This document shows, piece after piece, positions 1 to 12,000 of a DNA stretch of 64,000 bases. The notes under the pieces are model-generated. The model saw only the letters and a list, made by a program, of their open reading frames with translations, had not been told where the DNA came from and did no database searches. Source of the DNA: Ministeria vibrans ATCC 50519 (Eukaryota; Opisthokonta; Filasterea); the NCBI GenBank assembly GCA_943704425.1, contig CALSCP010001275.1, forward strand, positions 18,766 to 82,765, written 5' to 3'. The translations under genes were made by a program, and so were the position numbers. How positions within the stretch are numbered: position 1 is the stretch's first letter; the number at the start of each line of letters is the position of its first letter.

Positions 1-3000
1 CACAGCGACAACAGCACGGTCTGCCATGGCGAGTGTGGCCTCTGACGAAGAGTGCGGTAAAATCTCTGCCTGGAAACGCACCTGGACCTTGCCAATGTTC
101 TCAAGTGCAAAGTGCACAACCCTATGTTCTCCCGACCGCATCACCACCTGTGGTAACGAGTCAAAGCCCGTCAATCGGCCAGTCTCGGCCACGACTTTCT
201 CACTCACAGAGCCTTCAAAAAGCGCATGAAGACGAATTCGAGGCATAATAAACGTGCCGCTGATTGAAAACTCACGCACATGGTCTGCACTGTGAACACC
301 AACCACCAGTGTGCTATTCTTGATGTCCCACGCCCGCTCTTGCAACGCACTCGCGGAAAATTTCGACAGGCTGCCAGAGGGTATCTTTGATGGCGGTGCT
401 ACCGTCACCGCCAGAGTGCGAGTCGCGTGAGCGCGCAGAAGCAAGTCTTCGGAGCTCAGCTCAATCGGCCCAAGCGTGCTCTCAGACACAGTCAACTTGG
501 CACACACACGCACTGGGAAACTCATTCGTGAGCGCACTCGCAGCGGTTGAGTAACGCGCGATGCACCCACTCCGATGAGTCCAAAGTCAATCGACTCCTG
601 ATCAAACTCCACAAGCAATGGCTCCACGCGACCATGCAGAGACAGACTCAGCATAGACGACACTTTCATGTCACCATCTGCGCTTCCATCTCCACCCAGC
701 AGCTCCAATTGCAGTGAGCAAGCGCGATCGCCACACTCGCCCCGCGGTTTCATCACCAACTTGACCTCGAGTCGACGCTGCGGTGCCAAGGACACCGCGT
801 TCGGTGCGTGACAAACAAAGCTAGTCGTGTTGCCTTCGAGAGCGACACGCATGTGAATGAGCGTACCAGTGTCATTGTCGACGTACAGCACGCGTGTGAC
901 ATTGTCCGTGTCGAACAGCACCGTGCCAAAGTCCACATCGGCTTCCGACTGCGAGAACCCCAGGTTGTCTCCACCACACACTGAAATGGTCAGTTCGGTC
1001 GATTTTACGGCAGCAAGAGGATCATTGCTGGAATCTCCAGTGACGTTTGCAGCGCTGCCCCCACGCTCAAACTCTGTTGCATCAGCGGGACTCGTACTCG
1101 AGAGAAGATTGTGCATGCGGCGCAGGAGATTCCCTCGTGCTCGCTGGCGCGCCATGCTGCTGTCAATGGCCCGCTGAAGTGGCTTAATTCGAGACGTGAG
1201 TTCGCGCTTTCGTACGTCGGCAAGCCATCGGCCTTCCAACATGCCTTCAAGTGTCTTCTCCCAGTCCCGAGGCACGGCTGCCAACACGTCCACCTCTGCT
1301 TGATGCATCAATCCACTGACACCAATCGCCTGTGACAGAAGACACAGCATCAAAGAATGTACTACCTCCGATCCAACGGTGCTCAGCAACTCGATTGCGC
1401 TGGTAGGTACTTTTTCTCGCAGAAAATTGCGCACAAACCGCATGCCTGCACTGCCTGCTAGAAGCAAATTTTTCATCGCGTCTTCCTTCACCAAGGAGAC
1501 CACATCTGATGCTGTTTGATGGTTGGTAGGTGCCTCCTCCAGTCGACGCAACGCTGCAAGGATGTCGTCACGCAGACTCTCCATGGCCACTCGTTGCTCC
1601 TTGAATTTCGTTCCTTCTTTCCACCCTCGCCCAAAGTGCACCACCTCACTTGTTGGGTTCTGCAACCATCCGTTCACATCGCTCTCAGGCAATAGAGCAC
1701 GCTCCAGGGCAAAAACCAGCTGAGTGATGTGCTGCTCAAGCGACTCTGAAGCCTTCGAACATGCTTCAAGTGCCGTGACCAGCGGATTCTGGTTGATGTA
1801 GAGGCTGTCCAAGCTGCGCTGCTTGTGCCAGTCACGCTCAAGCTGCGCCTTCACTTCTTCCGGCCGCTTTGGTGTCGGCTGTTTGCCTTTACCTTTACCT
1901 GGTGCATACACAGGGTGAGATTTGGCATAGGCCGCCTGTTGATACGCGTCAATAACCATATCTCGTGTCACTTCGTCGACGAGAGGCACGTCGTCGCGCA
2001 ATCGCGTGCCCCATTTCTCGTCACCAAACGTGACACCATAAAGCAAGACTCGATATCCAACGGAGAAAAGCGACTCGGAATTGTGGCAGTGACACTCAAT
2101 CGCTTTCAGATCTTCAAAGCTATAAGTTCGCGACATGAACTCGCCATCGTCCTTGGTGACTTTTACCACAAAATTCAGTGTGTCGGGGTCGGTGAAGCGG
2201 AAAGACAGAGACTTGGTGTCGAAAAAATAGTGCCTAACCTTGTCAAGCACACTGAGGCCCACTTTCGTTGAGGGCGGTACAACTCCCTGTGACGCGGTCA
2301 CCTCAACCGCAGACAAATGCTTCGAGCTAAGGCCAGAAAACTTGAGCAGCACGGAGTGAGGTCGTTTCACAAAGAAGTCTCCAAAGCGGGGAATCCTTGA
2401 CAAATCGATAGTCCCCGGTTGTAGGAGTCGTTCGGCCTTGCCAACAAGATCTTGCTGACTGGCATAGTCACTGCACTGTACCAGTTTGTACAAGAGGTGT
2501 GTGTACTCCCAGAGATTGTCCGCGTAAAGGTTAATCCAATCGTGGTGCCTCTGCAGCTCCTGTGCGTACTTGAGTTCTTTCGCCCGGCAATCCGCCTCAA
2601 ATTCGTTCCACTTGGTCGATGCATAGCGCACCTTTTCGTCAACAAGGTCCCTCTGTCTCGTTGCACGGAGCCTTGCAACATCGTCTAGGCGGGCGCGGAC
2701 ATCGCTCAAGTAGCCCTTCAATACAGCACTCAGCGTCAGCTTTTGAGGCATGTCATGTAGCTTCCCCAGTGCCGAGCGCAGTTGATCCGTGGCCGACTGG
2801 CGAATAACGTTGTAGATACGCTTCTCAATCGACGATAGGACGCCTGACACTGAGCCAACCGTTTTGTCCAGGGCTTCGACTGGCGCCAACAATAAATCCT
2901 TGGAGGCTGCGCACTGGTTCTGAAACATCTCGACAAGCGTGCCGACGTCCACTGTGTCCGGTGACAGGGCTTGAAGCCCACAAAGTAAGTCACCAACATC

Positions 3001-6000
3001 TGGCACACCGCGTGTCACCAGCTCGGAAGTCGCCCACGCACGTCCAAACCAGTCGAGCAGCACGGACTCGGGCAGTTGCTTGCCAAACGTGTTTTGTTCG
3101 TCGTCCATCACAGCGTTGCACAGGTGGTCACGCAAGCGAGGCAAGTTCAACGCATCAACAACACGAATGAGAGTAAAGTCCAACCAATAGGCGCCGCTGT
3201 CGGGAACTGCATCGCCATCGTCACCGTCCTCTCGTCGCGTGCGCCAGTACGGCTCTGAGACAGTTCCTCCAGCAGTCGTCACAACCACTCCTTCCATAGG
3301 AGGTTCCGTCTTGAGCTTCCAAACACTGCCAAGCTTGTGTTGCTCAAGTGGAGGGATCGTATCTGTCCATTCTTTGAACCAACGTGTCCACAGAGCCATA
3401 AGAGTCTGAACAAGCACAGCCGACACACGCTGCATGTGTTTGCGTACTTCATGCGCCACCGGAGCAAAGCGATTGCGTCGTCGAAGCAGCGTCTGGCCCC
3501 ACGCCTCGGTCGCGCTCAGCAGCTCTCGCACTGCACCGGCGCGTACCGCCTTCACAAGAGCACACTCGGCATGCAAAGGAGTCTCCACATGTGTCGTAGC
3601 AAGCTGCCTGATGGCGCGCAGCCACTGAATGCAATACTGCGCCTCGTCATGACTCGCACCGCTCACTAGTGCCTTGCGCACCAACTCGTTGGCACCCTTG
3701 TCAACAAGCGAGTCCACTCCCAAAAAAGTAGCACAGCAGCGCACAGCTTGCTCGCACACTTGGTCCATGACAAAAGACGGCTGAAGAAGAAAGTCAGTGA
3801 TGTCTTGCAAGACAATTTCCGCGTCCTGCACCACCGCAAAGGGCGACGGCAAGTAGTCGTGCGCCAGCATAAGAAAGATGCGTGACAGCGACTGCATCGT
3901 CGATGGAAGCTGTCGCACATGCTCGTAGAAGGCGCGTTCCACCTCTTCGTCGCCACTGGGCAGGCGCCCGCCATAGGCCAGATCCGCACTGCGCTGCCCC
4001 TGCCATCGCTTCAAGGCTTCGTCCACAGAGTCGTAAATGCTACCAACGGCACTACGAGAACGCAGAAAGCGCACACACAACTGCAATCCGCGCGCCACAT
4101 AGATTTCCACAGTTGCCACGCACGTCTCCATAGCCTGGGTCGGTCGAGTAAAGCGAGTCTCTTTGATAGCCACAGAGGTTCTCAAACACTCGTGACAGAG
4201 CCAAGCAATGTCTTTGTGTGCCATTTGGCTGCGTTGGAGCACAGCGTCATACAACTGACCAAGACGACGATGCAGTTGCACGCGCTTCTGACCAAGCTCA
4301 GTCACAGAATCGTGCCATGCGGGAGACTTTAACAGAGTTACGGCCTTCACTCTAGCGGGCCAGCTCGTAAGCAGGCTGAGAAGCGAGCGAGACGCCGTTT
4401 TGCACACCGTCACGAGCTGTTCCGTGGCTCGACGCACCGCATCCGAAGGATCCAACATCTCACATACCTTTTGCATGGAACTTTGGAGGCTCATCATGGC
4501 ACGCTCAAGCTCGTATACGTCCTCGTCGCGTCTCGTCACGCACGGCCAGTGCACAAGATGATCTCGTACCAGCGAGCCAATGTCCAGCAATCGTCGCTCA
4601 AAATCGCTACGCATTGTTGAAACGGACTCATTCTCATCCTCGCCACTCCGACTGCGTTCTCGGTCAAGACGTCGTGCCTCCTCTTCCGTCATGGTATACG
4701 ACGCATGCGTGAGGTTGCCAATAGAGCGCCGCACAGCACGATCGCTGAGGGACCAAATGCGCTCAATCTCCTTGAGAAGCTCAAAAAGATCGTGTGACAC
4801 GGCCTGACGCTTCCGGCGTCGTTCCTCTTCAATACGACGTTCGTATGACTGAACCAAGGCCAGCTGACGAGCTTTGGCTGCCTCAGCGGTGTTCAAGCTG
4901 TCCTTTGCATCCTTCAGATCCAATTCCATTTTTCTCAAACTCTCCTGCAATTGATAAGTCTGATCATGGCACTGCCATTGACGCTGCATGTCGGTCAGAG
5001 TACGTCGAGTGTCACTCAAGCTGTTCCACTCGGCACGCTCTTCTTTCATCTTCTTTTGCAATCCGTCCACGTTATCATGGAAGGAGAGTACGCGCTGGTT
5101 CAAGCTAGACACACTTGTATTAGCACGGTTCAGGTTGCTGAGCAAAGTGGTATCAATCTCGACATTCAGCTGGAGTTGTCCACTCGACGACGTGCCGTCC
5201 GACGACGCAAGACACGTATGTAGGTGGCGCTTTACGCGCTGTGCAAGCTCGTCGGCAGTCGCCACCATTGTCAGCACCAAGCCGGCACTTGCTGGCAGCA
5301 TGTCACCGACTGAGCTGCACATGTGGCGCACACTGTCCATCGTGACACACGCCTCCAAAAGACTACATAGCGTCGTGGGCAATGTCCGACGCAAAACCTC
5401 GGCACAGTCACTGCCAAAGATCTGGTGACCATTGTGAGCGTAGGAGGAGAAACTCGTCCGTAGAAGATCGTCTGACATGACATCGGTGAGATTGGGCACC
5501 TGCACGGCGAACAAGCGCGGGTCCACCACTTCGCCATCCATCAGTGACTGATCGATTGTACGCGATACGTGCCACAGTCGCTTCACCGCAGCAACATCTT
5601 CCGGGACAAAGAGCGCCAGTACATCACCAATATTGAGCGAGGGCGGCTCGAGTGTGCTCTGCAGCGTTGACCCGGCCAGTGCCAGAGATGAACGAATTTG
5701 AGTGACGCGCGCTGTGAGCTCACAGCCATACTCGTAAATGTTTGTCAGCATTGGCTTCTTGTCGGCAAGCCATTGACGTGCAGGGCGACACATCTGCTCC
5801 AATCTGGTGTGGTTTTCGTACAGTTCCAGAAGATTCGCGTCCGTGCAATTGGCAACAACAGCCCGCACTTGCTCTTCGTGGCACACCTTCTCCAGTTCCA
5901 CCGCATCCTTGTTGCCCTTACGAAACTGCTCGACGGTCAGCGCGGCCCGGTCCGACAGCTGTGCTGCCAAACGGTACATGAGCTCGGCCAATCGCGCAGT

Positions 6001-9000
6001 TTCCTCCTGGCTTGGTGCCTCCGCCAGCGAGGCACAGAGTCCCTGCAAATGCTGCCACTGCTCACGCTGCACGCGCACGCGCATCAACAGGCCCAGTGGG
6101 TGCATGTCATTGTCCGTCCCTCGCATGTCAATCGAGCGAACCGAATCACTTCCGAGGCGAACGCACCGACTGACAGGTGAGAGAGATGCAACGGTGCCCA
6201 CCAGCTCTTTGAATTGCTCGTCGCTTGCCATACGACCGGTCTCGTTGACCTCGCTGTTTGCTTGTACACCAAAGTTCGCCGCCTTGAGGGCCTCCACATC
6301 GACTAGTAGACGCACTTCGTTCAGACGCATCAGCAGCGGCACCTTCTGCGCCTGATCTCGCTCAAACGCATCGAGTAACAAATTCAAGCGACGCGGTGAG
6401 GAAGCCAGCCGACGCACTTCATCATCCAACATGGTCCCGAGGCGTTCTTTGTCATCAAGCAGCATGGATACTTCGGCCAGATCTCGACGAATCCTTGAAA
6501 TAATGTTGAACGGAATCAAAACCTTGCGCGATGCACGTGCACTCAGTTGGCGTAGTTCGTCGCGCGCCTCCTCCAGAGCGCGCACGCGCTCACGGTGCTT
6601 CGATTCTAGTCGGTTCATAGCGGTGTTTCCGTGCGGTGCGTCACGCCCGTCATCACTCGACTCAGACGACACACCCTTTTTTAATGACGCCCTTGACACG
6701 CCAAGTTTGGTGACGGTACACCTCTCAAACTTGTCCGAGAGACCAACAATGGCACTCACAAAATCGTGGCGATCCATATCAAGGCCAAGCAAATCCTGTG
6801 CAACCAAACGCACACGTTCCGCCCAGGCAGCAAGCCAGTCGCGAGAGCGCAGCTGTAAGAGCACAAGGGGACTCTCTTTGGTGCCTTCACCCTCAAAGGT
6901 TTCGGTGAGCAGCTCGTGATGAAACCGACGCAGCACCGACGTCGCCTTGAATGCAATGCGAAAGGTGTCACTGCCGGGCAGGATGGTCGGGAGAATGCAC
7001 TTGAAATACTTGAGCAGAGTCACGTTGATGCGCTGCAGCTCATCACGTGCAGCGGTGTGCAAACGCAGCCAGTGCAACATCTGCTGGGCTTCGGTTTTGC
7101 CCTCAAGGTATTGCTCCAACTCAACGAGCACCGGCATTCCAACGGCGCCATAGACTGCGCGGATTTCGTCAATGGACTGTTGAAGCTGAGCGAGTCCCAT
7201 GCCATGCTCGGACGTTGGTTTGACGTTACGAACGCCATTGCTGCGCTCTGTCCGCAGCTCATTCACCATTCTCATGGGTACAAGAGCGCGAAGCTCCTGC
7301 AACTTGGTTGCCATACTTGCGCACAGCTGATCACTACCAGGTGTCTCGGCCAAGAGATGGTTCACGTCCACGCTTGCCTTGAGCAACTTGGAAAGGGACA
7401 ATGAGAGGTCAAACCGCTGGTGGATGTCCTGTTGCACGTCAAGTGCGTCCGTGACACCTCGCTGGACAACCTTCTCAATAGCCTCCGTGTCAACGCTATC
7501 ACCAGACTCCCCCGCAAGAAGTTGGAGCACTACTAGCGCATCCTCAGGGCACTTATCGTTGACCCCATGCTCACTCGGCTGTGGCACAAGCGTTGTTTGG
7601 TGGTACTCACACTTGAGTTCGTCACACATCTTTTGACTCCATTCCTCACATTCCGCACTTGCACTCGGTGTGACAAAATGTGTCACATGAGGGATATCAG
7701 TGTCGTTTGAGCTGCCTTGCACAAGCAACAGTGACAGCTGTGCGCCCTCTGCGGCTGCATAATCAAACAGCAGGACAGCATGCTGAGTTACATCTCCAGA
7801 ATTGTGTGTGCTGCCGAGACGTTTGATAAATTTGGCCGGTCGATGAACCAGTGCATCGCACATGGCGATGTGAAGGCGTTGAGCACGTGGAATGCCCTGT
7901 GGTCGTCCAAAGAAAAAACCAACTGCCACCCACAGCAGTGCTGAACGGAAGGCATACTCGCGGTCCATCAGCAGAGAGGCCAGACGCACGCCTTGATCAC
8001 CGACAAAGAGATCAAGGTTGCCCGTATCACCATTGGCTGCGGCAAGTCGTTCCAGGAGCACATCAAACAGCTCCACTTGAATTACACCACATTGGTGGCG
8101 CGCCCGCTTTGCCGCAGAGTCTTGCGTGACGTTCCGGAACTTGCTACGAAGAGCCTGCCACTGTTTGAGGAGCGCGTCGTGCTGCTCCTCCTTTTGTCTC
8201 TTTTCTGCTTGATGGCGCTCCTCTGCTTCAAGTGCCTCGTTCACGCTGCGCTGACAGTAGACTTCAAAGGCAGCATGCAGTTGGCGAACTTGATCAAGTT
8301 GTTCGGGTACACTGTCGTAGAGTGTAGTGTAGTCTTGCGAGCTGAGGTTGTCACTTTCAAGTCGGGAAATAACTTGCAACACCTTAGCCAGTCCCACATC
8401 AAAGGCTTTTGACTCATCGAGCGAACGCGACCGCGCGCTGACAAAAGCGTGTTGCCGTGCAATACTGGTAAGAGGAAGTCGAGCTCGAGCCTCATTGTGC
8501 TGTAGCACATCCACCTCGATTTCTCCAGAGACGACCTCCTCGCCAGTGCCACTCGGTTTCGACAGTGGAAGACAACCAAACTGGTTGACGGCTTCTCCCA
8601 AGCGTTCCTTTTGCTGCTCGCACTCGGCTAAAAGCTCATCGTTGCGGTGCTTATCAACGCTGTCGTGGTACGAGCGACTAGGCACGCTATTCTCTAAGAG
8701 ATCCTTCAGAATCGCCTCCATAGTGCCCAGTACACCGTGGGTGGCCGAAGCAAACTCCTCAGCGGCAGCGACCGCACAAAGATGCTGCAAATTGTCGACA
8801 GTGGGCGCCATTCGTGCAGCGCCCTCATCCTCGAGGTATGCTGGGAAAGTGAGTTGTCGAGGCAGGGCCCAAAGCGTGTCCCACAGCAGTTGGCGCCACT
8901 CGAGATGGGCCGCGTACACGGAGAGTGCCTCAGTGACGGCAGGCGCTGTTGACTGAGCCATGAGACTGCGCACAATCGAAGTGCGAGCATCCGCGCTGTC

Positions 9001-12000
9001 GAGCACGGGACTGCAGAGTCCACGAGAGAGAATGAAGATAAAGTAGCGTTGGTGGGCGGCCGACAGGGTGTTTTTCAGGAAGGCATGCGAGTCAAGCACG
9101 GACGGGTGGGCAAGCGAGTCTAGGTTTTCGCGCACACTACACGCAACGAGAACACAAGAGAGGGCATTGGAGATGCGTTGTACGGCGCCGTTCACCGCCT
9201 CACCGGCCGACGCGTCTCGCAGAGGTGCGTAGTCAAGGGCGGCCCGAAGTGCCTCACAAGACGCTTGCACCATGCTGACGTGAGCACGACGCTCAGCAGC
9301 GTCCATGAAGGAGGCATCACGTGCAAAGTTAAGAAGTGCTTTGTGTAGTACAGTGGTGGCATTGCAGGCATTCTTCACTCGGTCGTTCAGCTTCACCAAA
9401 GTGCGCAGTTCGGCTGGTGTACAACTGGGTTTGAGGTTGCCAAACACGCGCGACTCGTGTGCCAGATGGCGGAGAATGTCATCGGGATTGCCATTGGACG
9501 GCAGTGCATCGGCGGGCATCAGACCATGTAGGTTGAGCGAGAGCGTGTGAGCAAATGCGCAAGTGTGCTCCGGTGGCGATTTCACAAGCAGCGTGTACGC
9601 CAGTTCCAGACACATTTGCTCGACGGCAGTGGTCGCGGGACGCACGCTGTCCATCCAGGCTTTGTGCCACTCGGGTTCGCTGGCCTCGACCGGAGGCGGG
9701 TACACTCGCGCACTGCCACCTTCTTCAAGCCACGCCGCTCCATTGTCAAGAAACTTGGCAATGCTGGTGTACACAAGCCGTCGCTCCTCCGGCACTGAAA
9801 GAGCAGCAGTGTAGCTGTGAATGAGGGCAAGCACAGCAGCAGCTTCGGGACGTGCCGACTCCGAATGGATGAGGATCTTGGCTGTTTTGGCGGCACGCAG
9901 CAGAGCACGACCGGTCACAGTGAAGTTCTCCATGAGTGTGAGCTTGCGCTCGCTGATCAAAAACTTCACTGTGGCGTGCGTGCGCAACATGAGCGTCCCC
10001 AACGCCTCGCCACCGTAGAGCCCACCAAAGGCGGGACGGAGAAGCTGCTGAAGATCGTGATTCTTCGCGGTGTTTGCGTCAGTAAGACCTGCATCAATGG
10101 GAAGCAAAGTGCAGCGAATCACACGATTAAGTAGGGCACCCGAGAGCTTTTGAGCGTTGAGTCGCTGCGAGTCGGACGTGCAGAACAGGCGAAAGTCGGG
10201 GTGGATGCCCTTGTTAGCGTGCGTGAGAACCTGGCCATCGGATTTCTCGTACAGGTTCAGAACAGGATTCGCCTCAAATAGTGAGTTGAGACGCTCGAGT
10301 ACATCGGGGGGCGCCGCGGAGACGCCGTCAAGCAGTACCCATGACCCCTCGCGCACAGCACGCACAAACTCCGCTTCAACAAACTCAAAGACAATCTGCG
10401 CTTTTGTGTCGTCGTCGACGACGCCCTCGGCAAGGTTTGTTTCGACGCGCTGCTGCAGCTCACACAGGCGCCTGTGTCGGTGGCGAATGCGAGCAAGATG
10501 CGTCGCGGAAACGGTCAGCAAAACATTGTGTAAGCACTTCAGCTCTGCTACTTGCCCCAGAGCATCCATGGCAGCCCCGAGGACCTCGATGGAGCGTTGT
10601 AGGACGGCAATCTCGTACTTGGTGCGATCGAGGGGCGAGCTGTCCTCGACGTCGCACTTGGTGCAAAGACTTTCGCGACAGTCTTGCAGCTCTTTCACCG
10701 CATCAAAAATGCGAGCGGCAGCGTCAAGAATGGCCATACGAGGTCCTGCTTCAAGCGACGACGCAATGGAACAGACAAGAAACTCAAGGACCTCGTTGCC
10801 CAGCGAGTCCGCGTCGGACATTGAGTTTGCTGTCGAGAGGCGTGTATATGTCGGCAGCCACTGGCCAATAAGACCGCTTACATCACTCTCATTATTCAGT
10901 GGCAACACAATGACCTGGCGTGCAGCGAGACGCGCCAACTCGAGCACAAGAGCTGTCTTGGCCGAGGCGGTGGGTCCTTCCAGGAGCACGGGTCGGCGCG
11001 ACTCGGAAGCGGCAGCGAGCAGCGCAAGAGATTCGACTGTGTTGGGAGTCATCTCGAGGGGTTTAAGAAGCGCATTGGCAAACGTGTGTACACCACGACG
11101 GACAAAAATCGAGCCAATTTGCACAATGTCGTCGCTGAGGAGGACCTTGGCGCCGCTAGAGGGCATCAGCTTACGAAGCGAGTCGGCCATCGGGAGACGC
11201 TTGTTGACAATGGCCGTTGCCTTGCGCTGGTCATCTTCGCTCAGGAAGCCGCGCACGTAAATGAGCTCGGCAGCCGCATGAAGCGCAATACGGCGAACGT
11301 CGGCACTACCATTGCGCGAGGCGGCCCCCGATACACCCGAAGACTCGGCAAAATGCTGGTAGTGCGACATTTGGTCGCGCGCGGTGTGTCTCATCAGGTC
11401 CTTGATTTTGCTAAGGTCGCGCAAATTGAACTCGTAGGGACCACCAACGCGCCCAATTTCTCGTTTTTCGACGGCCGCAACAATGTCCTTATGAAGCTCA
11501 AAGAGTGCGTCCAGGTCCTCGTCGTCAATGACGGGACGCTGAGCACTCTCGTTGATGAATGCTCCAAACAGTTGCTTGACAATCAGCTTCATCTCCTCTT
11601 CGTTGTAGGCGCCCAATTGAATGCGAGCAAAAAGTGAGCGGATGGAGCGGGGCAGCTGGCCACGGCCGCCACCGGTCGATGATGGATTCATGGTGGCAAA
11701 GAGAGTAACACCCGTCGGAAGCTCAAGAGCACCATAGCCCGGCAGCACGACGGTGCGCGAGGCACGCGCGCCACGGTCCAGAAGAGGTAGGATGCCATCC
11801 AGAACGTCGGGAGGCGCAAGATTGAGCTCGTCAAAGAGAACCCAGTGCCCTTGCTTCAGTGCCTTGACGAGCTTGCCGTCGCGCCAGCGGAACACACGAG
11901 AACCATCACTTGCGGTGACTGGCATGATACTGCCAACGAGTTGGGACAAGGTGGTGCTGCCGCTAAAGTTGATACGCTCACAAGTGGCTCCAAAGAGTTT

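Noticed and set aside
10157-11260. Plus-strand open frame of 367 codons inside the giant AAA gene
   Set aside because: It is antisense to AAA modules 5-6, has Ser/Arg-rich shadow composition and no domain. The minus strand is continuously open with recognisable motifs.
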